From Halomonas sp. QHL1 (GTDB lineage: Bacteria; Pseudomonadota; Gammaproteobacteria; Pseudomonadales; Halomonadaceae), in assembly GCF_001882345.1 (NCBI RefSeq), contig NZ_MINL01000001.1, positions 2,255,705 through 2,319,704 on the forward strand: a DNA stretch of 64,000 nucleotides, given 5' to 3'. The position numbers and the translations under genes were made by a program. The notes below the pieces were generated by a model that saw only the letters and a list, made by a program, of their open reading frames with translations, was not told where the DNA came from and ran no database searches. Below are positions 15,863-25,059 of the stretch, piece by piece. Position 1 is the first letter of the stretch. Every line of letters starts with the position of its first letter.

Positions 15863-17359
15863 TCAACTCTGATTGGCAGGGAACGAGAACTCCGCCTGCG
15901 TCGCTTCGCTGACCGAAGGCCAGCGCTGGGAAACCGCTTTGCGGCGGGTGTAGAAGCGCACTGAGTCAGGGCCGTAAGCGTGCAGGTCACCAAACAGCGA
16001 GCGCTTCCAGCCACCAAAGCTGTGGTAGGCCACGGGCACGGGCAACGGTACGTTAACCCCCACCATGCCAACCTCGATAGCGTCGGTAAAGCGGCGGGCA
16101 GCTTCGCCATCGCGGGTGAACAGGCAGGTGCCGTTGCCGTACTCGTGGTCGTTGATCAGCTGCATGGCGTCGTCCAGACTGCCTACCCGCATGACGCAGA
16201 GCACTGGCCCGAAGATCTCCTCCTGATAAATGCGCATGTCAGCGGTGACATTATCGAACAGGCAGCCACCCACGAAATAGCCCTCTTCATAGCCAGGGAC
16301 TTTCAGATCGCGGCCATCGGCGACCAGTGACGCTCCGGCCTTTACGCCATCTTCAATGTAGCCGAGGACTTTATCCCGGTGCTCCGCCGTCACCAGCGGC
16401 CCCATATCCAGATCCCGCTTGGTGCCGGGGCCGACTTTCAGTTGGGCGATTTTAGGGAGTAGGGTTTCGACTAGGCGGTCTGCGGTCTGGTCGCCCACGC
16501 AAACCGCTACTGAGATCGCCATGCAGCGCTCGCCGCAGCTACCAAACGCTGCGCCCATTAAGGTGTTAGCGGCATTTTCCAGGTCGGCATCCGGCAGCAC
16601 CACGGCGTGGTTCTTCGCCCCACCCAGCGCCTGAACACGTTTACCCGCGGCGGAACCGCGCGAATAAATCGCTTCAGCCACCGGCGTTGAGCCAACAAAG
16701 GAAATGGCTTTAACCGCTTTGGCATCCAGCAACGTTTCCACCGCTTCGCGCCCGCCGTGAATCACGTTCATTATGCCTTTGGGTAGCCCGGCTTCTTGAA
16801 GCAGTTCGGCTACGGCCATGGCCGCCGAGGGGTCTTTTTCTGACGGTTTGAGAATGAAGGTATTACCGCAGGCAATTGCCATGGGGTACATCCACAGCGG
16901 CACCATGGCGGGAAAGTTAAACGGGGTGATACCCGCGACCACGCCCAACGGCTGGAAGTTAGACCAGGCATCGATGCCCGGCCCTACGTTGTGGGAGTAC
17001 TCACCTTTTAACAGCTCCGGTACCCCGCAGGCGTACTCGACGTTCTCAATGCCGCGCTTGAGTTCACCCATGGCGTCTTCGGGGGTTTTACCATGCTCTT
17101 CACTGACCAGTTGCACCAGGCGGTTAGCATTATCCTCGAGCAATTGCTTAAAGCGGTACATCACCTGGGCACGCTTAGCGGGCGGCGTATCGCGCCAGGC
17201 GGGGAACGCCGCCTGGGCAGCAGCAATGGCACGCTCTACATCGGTGGCATTGGCATCCGCCACTTGGCGAATCACTTGGCCCGTGGAGGGATTGGTGACA
17301 CCCAGCGTGCGCTTACTTTCAACTAACTCACCGTTAATCAGGTGGGAAACAACACTCAT
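15863..17359 (-). CDS. mmsA: CoA-acylating (methyl)malonate-semialdehyde dehydrogenase
   Basis: NAD-dependent aldehyde dehydrogenase converting malonate semialdehyde (or methylmalonate semialdehyde) and CoA to acetyl-CoA (or propionyl-CoA) and CO2. 498 residues from the ATG at 17359 (CGGAG seven bases upstream). Family features: GITPFNFPAMVPLWMYP, KPSEKDPSAA, GGAKNHAVVLPDAD and catalytic Cys in GSCGERCMAISVAV. Just downstream of a beta-alanine-type aminotransferase (16 bases), whose product is malonate semialdehyde; this supports a role in beta-alanine catabolism rather than valine degradation. Confidence 0.92.
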   Translation of the reverse strand: MSVVSHLINGELVESKRTLGVTNPSTGQVIRQVADANATDVERAIAAAQAAFPAWRDTPPAKRAQVMYRFKQLLEDNANRLVQLVSEEHGKTPEDAMGELKRGIENVEYACGVPELLKGEYSHNVGPGIDAWSNFQPLGVVAGITPFNFPAMVPLWMYPMAIACGNTFILKPSEKDPSAAMAVAELLQEAGLPKGIMNVIHGGREAVETLLDAKAVKAISFVGSTPVAEAIYSRGSAAGKRVQALGGAKNHAVVLPDADLENAANTLMGAAFGSCGERCMAISVAVCVGDQTADRLVETLLPKIAQLKVGPGTKRDLDMGPLVTAEHRDKVLGYIEDGVKAGASLVADGRDLKVPGYEEGYFVGGCLFDNVTADMRIYQEEIFGPVLCVMRVGSLDDAMQLINDHEYGNGTCLFTRDGEAARRFTDAIEVGMVGVNVPLPVPVAYHSFGGWKRSLFGDLHAYGPDSVRFYTRRKAVSQRWPSVSEATQAEFSFPANQS

Positions 17360-17375
17360 GTTTAAACTCCGAAAG

Positions 17376-18749
17376 TTATGCCAGCGAATCCAGGGTGGTC
17401 GCAACCGCGTCGAACAGGCGCTCTAGCTCCGCCTCGGTAGTGCCGAACGGAGGACCAAACTGCAGCGTGTCGCCGCCGTAGCGCACGTAGAAGCCCGCTT
17501 CCCACAGCGCCATGTGCGCATCCCGGGGGCGAATTGTGGGATCACCGTCGCGGGGGGCCAGCTGAACCGCCCCGGCCAGGCCGTAGTTACGAATATCGAC
17601 AACGTGATTGTGGCCTTTCAGGGCGTGCAGCTTCTGCTCAAAGGTGGGCGCAATGGCGCTAACCTGGGCGGGGAAGTTTTCACGTTCCATCATCTCAAGC
17701 GCCGCCAGACCCGCCGCGCAGGCCACCGGATGGGCGCTGTAGGTGTAGCCGTGAGGAAACTCAACGGCGTGCTGAGGGCCGCCCGCGTGCATGAAGGTAT
17801 CGAATATCTCGCTGGAAGCGATCACCGCGCCCATGGGGATCGCGCCGTTGGTGATCTGCTTCGCCACATTCATGATATCCGGCGTCACGCCAAAGGCTTC
17901 CGCACCTGTGGTTGCTCCACTGCGCCCAAAGGCGGTGATCACTTCGTCAAAAATCAGCAGAATGTCATGAGCCGTACAGATCTCGCGCAGCCGATCCAGG
18001 TAGCCTTTTGGCGGCACTATCACCCCCGCCGAGCCGGACATTGGCTCAACAATCACCGCCGCAATGGTGGAGGCATCGTGTAGGGCGATTTGATCGAGCA
18101 ATGCACTGGCAAGCTCGGCGCCGGTTTCCGCTTGGCCACGGGTGAAGGCATGGCCCGCTTGAAGGGTGTGCGGCAGGTGGGTTACATCCATCAACTGGCC
18201 GTAGTGTTTACGGTTACCACCGATCCCCCCCAGGCTGGTGCCGCCAATGTTTACCCCGTGGTAGCCCTTGGCGCGGCCAATCATGCGGGTTTTTTCGGGC
18301 TTACCTTTTAGCCGCCAGTAAGCCTTGGCCATTTTGACCGAAGTATCCGCGGCTTCTGACCCAGAGTTGGTGAAAAACACATGATCAAGCCCAGCGGGCG
18401 TAAGGCTTGCGACCTTTTCCGCCAGCTTAAACGCCAACGGGTGACCAATTTGAAAGCCAGGAGCAAAGTCAAGGCTGCCTAACTGCGCCGCTACGGCTTT
18501 TTGGATCTCTTCGCGGTTATGGCCCGCGCCGCAGGTCCATAGCCCGGAAAGCGAATCGAACAACTTACGGCCCTGGTCATCAATGTAGTAACGCCCTTCC
18601 GCACCGGTGATCACACGCGGATTGGCATGGAAGTCGCGGTTGGCACTAAACGGCATCCAATAGTGGTGATTAAGTGCTGTTTTAGAAGCCGACTCCTGCA
18701 TAGAAGAGCTCGATGCTTCAGGCTTCGTTTTGCTTTTTATTCCAAACAT
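17376..18749 (-). CDS. Class III omega-aminotransferase, probably beta-alanine:pyruvate
   Basis: PLP-dependent transaminase, about 457 residues if started at the ATG at 18749, which has GGAG nine bases upstream; alternatives lie at 18788 and 18764. Motifs: HHYWMPFSANRDFHANPRVI, DGLSGLWTCGAGHNREEI, FTNSGSEAADTSVKMAKAYWR, ILLIFDEVITAFGRSG and the PLP Lys in NVAKQITNGAIPMGAV. The opening HYWMPFSANRxF is characteristic of the omega-amino acid:pyruvate group (beta-alanine). Operon with mmsA, which would consume malonate semialdehyde; divergent from a carbamoylase gene. Confidence 0.88.
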   Translation of the reverse strand: MFGIKSKTKPEASSSSMQESASKTALNHHYWMPFSANRDFHANPRVITGAEGRYYIDDQGRKLFDSLSGLWTCGAGHNREEIQKAVAAQLGSLDFAPGFQIGHPLAFKLAEKVASLTPAGLDHVFFTNSGSEAADTSVKMAKAYWRLKGKPEKTRMIGRAKGYHGVNIGGTSLGGIGGNRKHYGQLMDVTHLPHTLQAGHAFTRGQAETGAELASALLDQIALHDASTIAAVIVEPMSGSAGVIVPPKGYLDRLREICTAHDILLIFDEVITAFGRSGATTGAEAFGVTPDIMNVAKQITNGAIPMGAVIASSEIFDTFMHAGGPQHAVEFPHGYTYSAHPVACAAGLAALEMMERENFPAQVSAIAPTFEQKLHALKGHNHVVDIRNYGLAGAVQLAPRDGDPTIRPRDAHMALWEAGFYVRYGGDTLQFGPPFGTTEAELERLFDAVATTLDSLA

Positions 18750-18943
18750 GCTGTCCAGCTCCATCGCTATGAGACTTGGATTCAGCATGCGCCAGCAAAC
18801 ACGTTTATAAAATTACGCTTTTCTTTTGTTCACGTTAGAGGATTTATACGTATCACTGGCTTGTTTATCTCTACTCTAGCAATGAGCCGAACAATAAACC
18901 GGGGAGACGCCAGCTTCGCCCGTGCTCAATAAAAGGAAGTCAT

Positions 18944-20212
18944 ATGAACTCGCTTACTGAACCGAAAATCGCCATAGCTGACTTACGCACTGACAGCGAT
19001 CGACTTTGGGAATCGCTGATGGAGATGGCCAAGCTAGGCGCCACTGCCAAAGGCGGCGTCAATCGCCAGGCGCTTACCGTTTTAGAACGCCAGGGGCGTG
19101 ACCTATTTATCCAGTGGTGCCGTGCCGAGGGCTGCACGATTCGGATTGATAATATCGGCAATATCTTTGCCCGCCGTGAAGGCAGCGACCCCAGCGCCAA
19201 AACGGTGATGGCAGGCAGTCACCTGGATAGCCAGCCTACCGGCGGCAAGTACGATGGCTGCTTCGGCGTGCTCTCCGGTCTGGAAGTGATTCGCACCCTT
19301 AACCAGCACAACGTCACCACCCAATCCCCTATCGAAGTCGTGGCCTGGACCAACGAAGAGGGCTGCCGCTTTCCGCCCTGCATGATGGGTTCCGGCGTAT
19401 TTACCGGCGAGCTGGAATTTGACGCCATGATGGCGCGCACAGACACCGATGGCGTCACGGTAAGCGATGCTCTGGACGCCATTCACTACCGCGGCAGCGA
19501 TAATGTCTCGCCAAGCGAGATCAAAGCCTACTTTGAACCGCACATTGAGCAGGGCCCGATTCTGGAGGATACCGATACCACCATTGGCGTGGTGATCGGC
19601 GGGCTTGGGCAGAAGTGGTTTGATTTAACCCTGACCGGGCTTGAAGCCCACGCGGGACCCACGCCGATGAATCTACGCCGCGACGCCATGATGGGTGCTG
19701 CGGAAGTTACCCAAGCGCTCAACCGGATTGCCTTTGATCATCAGCCCCACGGGCGAGGTACAGTCGGCTGTATGACGCTGCACCCCGGTTCGCGTAACGT
19801 TATTCCCGGCCAGGTCAAAATGACCTTGGATATGCGCCACTGGGAGCCTGAAGCACTCATTGCAATGGGCCAATCAGTCACCGCTGCCGTGGAAGAAATT
19901 TGCCAACGTCATGGCCTGGAGTATGAATTAACGCCCACGGCGGATTTTGCGCCGGAATACTTCGACAAAGCGTGCGTGGACGCAGTTCGCCAAAGTGCAG
20001 AGAAACTCAATCTATCTCACATGGATATCATCAGCGGCGCCGGTCACGATGCAATGTTTGTGGGCCGCGTAGCCCCTGCAGCGATGATCTTTATTCCCTG
20101 CAAAGATGGCATTAGCCATAACGAAGTTGAGAGCGCCACGCCGGCGCATGTTCATGCAGGCTGTAACGTTCTGCTTCATGCCATGCTGGACGCTGCTGGC
20201 CTAGCGGAATAG
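18944..20212 (+). CDS. Zn-dependent carbamoyl-amino-acid hydrolase, probable beta-ureidopropionase
   Basis: M20-family amidase, 422 residues, ATG preceded by AAGGAAG. Metal-binding motifs GSHLDSQPTGGKYDG, TNEEGCRFPPCMMGS, EPHIEQGPILE and GAGHDAMF, and the dimerisation domain (GLEAHAGPTPMNLRRDA), are complete. This family includes allantoate amidohydrolase, N-carbamoyl-L-amino-acid hydrolase and N-carbamoyl-beta-alanine hydrolase. The divergent beta-alanine aminotransferase/mmsA operon favours carbamoyl-beta-alanine, giving a route to acetyl-CoA with release of CO2 and ammonia. Confidence 0.85.
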   Translation: MNSLTEPKIAIADLRTDSDRLWESLMEMAKLGATAKGGVNRQALTVLERQGRDLFIQWCRAEGCTIRIDNIGNIFARREGSDPSAKTVMAGSHLDSQPTGGKYDGCFGVLSGLEVIRTLNQHNVTTQSPIEVVAWTNEEGCRFPPCMMGSGVFTGELEFDAMMARTDTDGVTVSDALDAIHYRGSDNVSPSEIKAYFEPHIEQGPILEDTDTTIGVVIGGLGQKWFDLTLTGLEAHAGPTPMNLRRDAMMGAAEVTQALNRIAFDHQPHGRGTVGCMTLHPGSRNVIPGQVKMTLDMRHWEPEALIAMGQSVTAAVEEICQRHGLEYELTPTADFAPEYFDKACVDAVRQSAEKLNLSHMDIISGAGHDAMFVGRVAPAAMIFIPCKDGISHNEVESATPAHVHAGCNVLLHAMLDAAGLAE

Positions 20213-20239
20213 ATATTAGGTCACCAATGGGTTGCGCCG

Positions 20240-21637
20240 CTAAACGGTAAAATTCACGTGTGCCCTCGCCAGCTCAGCGAACTGCTTGCGGGAGGGTTTA
20301 AAGCCCACTCCTGGCGGCCAGGCTAACCAAGCGTCAGGCACCATAAAGCCGGGGTGCGCCTCGCGTACCCAGGTGCTTAGCGCTTGTTCCGATACGGCCT
20401 CTCCGTGCCAATCGATAAACGCCACCGGGCGCTCCCCCCACTCGGGGTGGGGCACCGGCACCACCAACGCCTGGGCGACACAGGGGTTGTCGACCAAACG
20501 CTGCTCAATGGCTTCCGGCTGAATATTCTCGCCACCGGAGATAAAACCGTTATCGAGCCGCCCTTCCACCACCAGCGCGCCTTCCGTAGTAAAGTGCCCT
20601 TTGTCACGGGTGGCAAACCAACCCTCATCGTTGAGCGCTGGGTCAACCTCGCCGTCATTCAAATAACCACAGAACAGGGTTTCGCCGCGCAGCTGTATCT
20701 CTCCCTCGACTATTCTGACCTCACGACCCGGCAGCGGCCTACCGACAACGCCCGGCGCGGTGGGAATACCGGTGCAGACCTGGCTGGCCATCTCGGATAG
20801 TCCATAGCTAACCTTCGGCGTCAGCCCCAGTGATGTCATCTTCGACACCAGCGGCGCAGGAATCGCCGCGCCGCCTAGCAGCAGTTCCCGCAACTGCGTG
20901 CGCTTGGGCGTAAAGCCCGCCTTTAGCAGCCGCCAAAGCTGGGTGGGCACCAGTGAAAGGTGAGTGATTGACTGCTGTTCAAGACGCGCGGGAAGCGTGT
21001 GTGGGTCGTCATCAAGAATCACCCGTCCACCGGCGAGAAAAACGCGAAATGGAATAGCGTAGCCACCGATATGAAACAGCGGCAGCGAGAGCAGCCAGCC
21101 ACTGTTTTGATCAACAGGAATAAACGACGCCGAGCCGCGTGCGGAGGCCAAATGATTGGCCACGCGATGCAGCACTGCTTTGGGTGTACCGCTAGAGCCG
21201 GAGGTAAAAATCGTGTTGCACAGCTGGCGACCATCGAGTGCCGGAGGTTCACCTGCCTCAACTTCCTCCACAAAATCGAGGGTAATCGGCGTTAGCTGTG
21301 CGGAGTAATCATTGTCGCTTTCCGTTTGGCAGACGCGGCCAGCCTGCAAGCGCTCAGCTAAATTGAGCTGCTGGGCAACGGGAAACGTAGGGTTAAGCGG
21401 GCAAAAAATCACCCCGGCCCGCAGGCAGGCCCAAGCCAGCAGCAAGGATTCAAGCGAGCCTTTCGCGGGAACCACTAGCCGATCACCTGGCACAAAACCT
21501 TTCCGAGCCAGTTGCTGCGCTAAAGACGCCAGGCGACGATTGAGCGTCCGGTAACTAAGCGTCACCGAGCCCGCCTCTATGGCGATATGCTGCGGGGTCT
21601 CTTTGGCCCAGTAGTGAATGGGGCAGGTGTCTATCAC
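20240..21637 (-). CDS. menE: o-Succinylbenzoate-CoA ligase
   Basis: Acyl-adenylate synthetase that activates o-succinylbenzoate with CoA in menaquinone synthesis; 465 residues. The AMP-binding P-loop TIFTSGSSGTPKAVLHRVANH, LSLPLFHIGGYAIPFRVFLAGGRV, and the C-terminal domain RLDNGFISGGENIQPEAIEQRL are present. The GTG start overlaps the menC stop (GTGA), implying translational coupling. Last gene of the frdABCD-menBCE operon. Convergent with the carbamoylase gene. Confidence 0.93.
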   Translation of the reverse strand: MIDTCPIHYWAKETPQHIAIEAGSVTLSYRTLNRRLASLAQQLARKGFVPGDRLVVPAKGSLESLLLAWACLRAGVIFCPLNPTFPVAQQLNLAERLQAGRVCQTESDNDYSAQLTPITLDFVEEVEAGEPPALDGRQLCNTIFTSGSSGTPKAVLHRVANHLASARGSASFIPVDQNSGWLLSLPLFHIGGYAIPFRVFLAGGRVILDDDPHTLPARLEQQSITHLSLVPTQLWRLLKAGFTPKRTQLRELLLGGAAIPAPLVSKMTSLGLTPKVSYGLSEMASQVCTGIPTAPGVVGRPLPGREVRIVEGEIQLRGETLFCGYLNDGEVDPALNDEGWFATRDKGHFTTEGALVVEGRLDNGFISGGENIQPEAIEQRLVDNPCVAQALVVPVPHPEWGERPVAFIDWHGEAVSEQALSTWVREAHPGFMVPDAWLAWPPGVGFKPSRKQFAELARAHVNFTV

Positions 21638-22578
21638 GCTGAACTTTCCATGTTAGAGAGGCAGTGCACGTTTTCTGTCATCACTTCGCCTGTGGCGGTG
21701 GTCACGCGCTCGGTAAGCCAGTGGCCAGTACCCAGCCCTGGCGGCTCATTGGGCGCCCACTCGCTGGCCAGCCGACTCAACAGCCCAAGACCCAGATCGG
21801 ATTCGAAGCTGGAGGAGATCACCACGCAAAGATTACCCGCCCGTGCCCGTTGAACGAGTGCTTCACAGGCACTTAGCGAGCCGATCAGCGTGGGTTTGAT
21901 TACTAGGGCTTTGAGCTGTGGATGGCAGTACCACTCTTCCCGGCGCGATAGCGTTTCATCCAGAGCAATAGCCACACCGGTGGCTTCCGCCACGGCGATG
22001 GTGTCAGCGAAGGTAGCGCAGGGCTCTTCCAGGTAGTCGATTTGATTTAGGTTTAGACGCTCGCAGAAACGTAGGGCTTCTTCCCGCGTCCAGCCGCCGT
22101 TGGCATCCAGAACCAGTTTGGTGAAGGGCAGCTTAGCGGCAAGCTGTTCGATCAGCGCCAGCTCCTCTGCGATAGCGTAGCGTGCCACTTTCAGCTTGAG
22201 CCGAGATGGCGACGACGCTTGCCAATCGGCAGTTGAAAGAGTCTCTATCAACTTCCTTGGTGCACCCTGGAGCAGTGGGTAGGGCGGCAAAGGCGCAGGA
22301 AGATGGTTTGGCCAAGGGCGCTGGGCGCAGTCGAACCCAAACTGCACCGACGGCAACTTTGGGGAGACTTTCTCGCCTCGGCTCAAAGCAACCAAACAGG
22401 CCAGACTTTCCGCTTCTGCTTCCGCCAGGGTTTCCGTTGAGAAGTCAGGTAGCGGGGCAATCTCGCCCCACTGCCCGTTGATGCAGACCAGCAGCCCCTC
22501 TCTACTCGCCAGTCGCTCGCCTTTAAACGTCAGCGGCTGGCGTAGCGGTAAAGAGTAGCCGTAGAGCGCCAACTGCAT
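21634..22578 (-). CDS. menC: o-Succinylbenzoate synthase
   Basis: Enolase-superfamily dehydratase turning SHCHC into o-succinylbenzoate; 314 residues. Typical MenC blocks: LKLKVARYAIAEELALI (catalytic KxK), KLVLDANGGWTREEALRFCERL (metal Asp), YLEEPCAT (metal Glu), AIALDETL (metal Asp) and ALVIKPTLIGSL (catalytic Lys). Its ATG overlaps the menB stop (TAATG). Membership of the frd operon places it in menaquinone synthesis rather than N-succinylamino acid racemisation. Confidence 0.93.
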   Translation of the reverse strand: MQLALYGYSLPLRQPLTFKGERLASREGLLVCINGQWGEIAPLPDFSTETLAEAEAESLACLVALSRGEKVSPKLPSVQFGFDCAQRPWPNHLPAPLPPYPLLQGAPRKLIETLSTADWQASSPSRLKLKVARYAIAEELALIEQLAAKLPFTKLVLDANGGWTREEALRFCERLNLNQIDYLEEPCATFADTIAVAEATGVAIALDETLSRREEWYCHPQLKALVIKPTLIGSLSACEALVQRARAGNLCVVISSSFESDLGLGLLSRLASEWAPNEPPGLGTGHWLTERVTTATGEVMTENVHCLSNMESSA

Positions 22579-23438
22579 TAAGGGTTACGCGGGTAGCGGG
22601 AGAAGTCCGGGCGGCGCTTTTCGTTGAAGGCGTTACGGCCCTCCTGCCCCTCTTCGGTCATGTAGTAGAGCATGGTGGCATTACCCGCCAGCTCCTGCAG
22701 ACCGGCCTGGCCGTCGCAGTCGGCATTGAGCGCGGCTTTTAGGCAACGCAGCGCCATAGGGCTGTGCTGCAGCATTTCCCGGCACCAGCGCACGCTTTCT
22801 TTTTCCAGCTCTTCCAATGGCACCACGTGGTTGACCAGCCCCATTTCCAGCGCTTGGGCGGCGCTATATTGGCGGCACAAAAACCAGATCTCCCGGGCCT
22901 TTTTCTGGCCCACAATGCGCGCCATATAAGAGGCGCCGTAGCCGCCATCGAAGGAGCCTACTTTGGGGCCTGTTTGACCGAAGACAGCGTTTTCGGCCGC
23001 AATGGTTAGGTCACACATTAGATGCAGCACGTGGCCGCCGCCGATGGCGTAGCCCGCCACCATGGCGACCACCGGTTTGGGGCAGGTACGAATATCGCGC
23101 TGGAAGTCCAGCACGTTGAGGTGGTGGGTGCCCTCTTCATCCTGGTAGCCGCCATAGTCTCCGCGAATGCGCTGGTCACCGCCGGAACAGAACGCTTTAT
23201 CGCCTACACCCGTAAGCAGAATGGCACCAATGGCGCTGTCGTGGCGGGCGCGGTTAAGCGCTTGGGCCATCTCGCTAACCGTCAGCGGGCGAAAGGCGTT
23301 ACGTACCTCTGGCCGGTTGATGGTGATACGCGCAATGCCATCGGCAGTGGTGTGGTACAAAATATCCTGATAGCCATCGGAGCGATCCTGCCACTCTACC
23401 GGCGCATAGAGTTCCGTTTCAGTGAGTCCGTTGATCAT
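22578..23438 (-). CDS. menB: 1,4-Dihydroxy-2-naphthoyl-CoA synthase
   Basis: Crotonase-family ring-closing enzyme, 286 residues as in E. coli MenB. Signatures: [55 protein letters not shown] (oxyanion hole), [55 protein letters not shown] (nearly invariant in MenB, with the catalytic Asp/Tyr region), ending [20 protein letters not shown]. Starts 48 bases after frdD on the same strand, suggesting one transcript. Confidence 0.96.
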   Translation of the reverse strand: MINGLTETELYAPVEWQDRSDGYQDILYHTTADGIARITINRPEVRNAFRPLTVSEMAQALNRARHDSAIGAILLTGVGDKAFCSGGDQRIRGDYGGYQDEEGTHHLNVLDFQRDIRTCPKPVVAMVAGYAIGGGHVLHLMCDLTIAAENAVFGQTGPKVGSFDGGYGASYMARIVGQKKAREIWFLCRQYSAAQALEMGLVNHVVPLEELEKESVRWCREMLQHSPMALRCLKAALNADCDGQAGLQELAGNATMLYYMTEEGQEGRNAFNEKRRPDFSRYPRNP

Positions 23439-23485
23439 GCCACTCTCTTTTTATCTGTTGGAGCGAAATGCTGACAGCGAGCCGT

Positions 23486-23881
23486 TTAACCCGGCATACC
23501 TGTGACGACTAGACCCAGCGCCACAATGCTTAACAGCGCAGCCCCACCGTACATCAGTTTTTTGTTAAGTGCGTCATTGCCCACGCTGATATCAAACAGT
23601 CCATGGCGTAGGCGATGAGCGGCATGAAATAGCGGCAAGCAAACTACTGCCCCAACAAACAGAAAACCCGGTACGCTAAACAGCAGCGTTGAGGCCCGCT
23701 CATAGCTCAGCGCCTCGGCGGGCAACAGGCCAAGGGGCAGCAGAACCGCAATAAAGAGAATAACGGCGGGTAGCAAGACGGCAAAACAGACGCCGCCCGC
23801 GCTAAACAGCCCCCACCAGAGCGGTTCATCAAAGGCCTGTTTGTGCTGAGTGCGGTGTTTGTTCATGGCTATTTTTTCCAT
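23486..23881 (-). CDS. frdD: Fumarate reductase membrane anchor D
   Basis: Small three-helix membrane anchor of quinol:fumarate reductase, 131 residues from the ATG at 23881 (GGGGAGGG seven bases upstream). Matches E. coli FrdD: EPLWWGLFSAGGVCFAVLLPAVILFIAVLLPLGLLPAEALSYERA and PLFHAAHRLRHGLFDI. With FrdC it holds FrdAB at the cytoplasmic membrane and binds menaquinol. Begins three bases from the frdC stop. Confidence 0.92.
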   Translation of the reverse strand: MEKIAMNKHRTQHKQAFDEPLWWGLFSAGGVCFAVLLPAVILFIAVLLPLGLLPAEALSYERASTLLFSVPGFLFVGAVVCLPLFHAAHRLRHGLFDISVGNDALNKKLMYGGAALLSIVALGLVVTGMPG

Positions 23882-23883
23882 GT

Positions 23884-24279
23884 TTATGCCCTCCCCAATA
23901 GCCAGAAAAACAGCAGCGTGACCGCTACGACTCCTGCCCACTGCCCGGCAACAATGGCCTGATCAGGCAGGCTATGCCCGGCGATACGAATCGGCATTAC
24001 CCGTGGAAACAGCACAAAGAAAGTGGCGGCGTGAAACAGGCTAGCGGCCAGGGCTAGAAGATTCAGCAACAGCACAATGGGGGAGCCCATAAAGGCGATC
24101 CAACCCTGCCAGCTATCCGCCCCTCGAAGAAGAGCAACCATGCCAGCGAGTAAACAGAGCGTGAAAAACACCAGCGGCAGTACCGTGGCTTCGCGCAGCA
24201 TATAGAGCTTAAAAAAGCGATGTTTCAGCCACCAGTTGCGTTTCAGCGGCGGCAGGCGTTGCGATGATAATTTATCCAT
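23884..24279 (-). CDS. frdC: Fumarate reductase membrane anchor C
   Basis: 131 residues, three hydrophobic helices. Matches E. coli FrdC: RNWWLKHRFFKLYMLREATVLPLVFFTLCLLAGMVALL (with the conserved YMLRE), GSPIVLLLNLLALAASLFHAATFF (conserved His region). Together with FrdD it forms the quinol site. Between frdB and frdD in a tight operon. Confidence 0.92.
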   Translation of the reverse strand: MDKLSSQRLPPLKRNWWLKHRFFKLYMLREATVLPLVFFTLCLLAGMVALLRGADSWQGWIAFMGSPIVLLLNLLALAASLFHAATFFVLFPRVMPIRIAGHSLPDQAIVAGQWAGVVAVTLLFFWLLGRA

Positions 24280-24291
24280 GACGTTCCTCCC

Positions 24292-25059
24292 CTACCCTTT
24301 GAACAGCGCAATGAGTGTGTGCTTGGCCGCTTCGACCTTGCTCTGATTCACAGCAGCGGCTGGGTCAACGTGTTTGGGGCACACCTTGGAGCAGAAGCCC
24401 ACAAACGTGCAGCTCCACACCCCCTCATGACGGTTAAGTTCGGCCATACGCTGCTTCTTACCATGGTCGCGGCTATCCAGGTTGTAACGATGGGCCAGCG
24501 TTAGCGCCGCCGGGCCAAGGAACTCAGGATTAAGCCCGAACTGCGGGCAGGCCGAGTAGCAGAGGCCACAATTAATGCAGTTCGCGAACTGCTTATAGCG
24601 GGCGAGCTGTTCGGGTGACTGCTGATAGGTTTCCGGCGCCTGGGGGTCGTATGGTTTTACTGGGTTGTCATCGATCAGGTAGGGCTTAACCGCCGCCAGG
24701 TGCTCAAGGAATATCTCCATATCCACCACCAGGTCCCGCTGCACGGGGAAGTGGGATAGCGGCTCGATGCGAATCTCACCTTCATAATCGCGCAGGAAGG
24801 TTTTGCAGCCGAGCTTGGGAATGCCGTTAACCATCACGCCACAAGAGCCGCAAATCGCCATCCGGCACGACCAGCGGTAGCTCAAGGTGCTATCGAGCTG
24901 CTCTTTGATATGGTTGAGGGCATCCAACAGAGAAGTGCTGTCGTCCACCGGCAGTTCGTACTGCTGCCAATAGGGTTCTGCCGAGCTGTCGGGCATGTAG
25001 CGTTTGACGCTGATGTGCTTGGTGCTGACGTTCTTAGCATTGATCTGCTCGGTATTCAT
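24292..25059 (-). CDS. frdB: Fumarate reductase iron-sulfur subunit
   Basis: 255 residues. N-terminal [2Fe-2S] ferredoxin domain with [22 protein letters not shown]-terminal clusters [12 protein letters not shown] ([4Fe-4S]) and [17 protein letters not shown] ([3Fe-4S]/[4Fe-4S]). The FrdB-type [16 protein letters not shown] and [18 protein letters not shown] blocks place it with fumarate reductases rather than succinate dehydrogenases. Its start overlaps the frdA stop by four bases. Confidence 0.95.
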   Translation of the reverse strand: MNTEQINAKNVSTKHISVKRYMPDSSAEPYWQQYELPVDDSTSLLDALNHIKEQLDSTLSYRWSCRMAICGSCGVMVNGIPKLGCKTFLRDYEGEIRIEPLSHFPVQRDLVVDMEIFLEHLAAVKPYLIDDNPVKPYDPQAPETYQQSPEQLARYKQFANCINCGLCYSACPQFGLNPEFLGPAALTLAHRYNLDSRDHGKKQRMAELNRHEGVWSCTFVGFCSKVCPKHVDPAAAVNQSKVEAAKHTLIALFKG

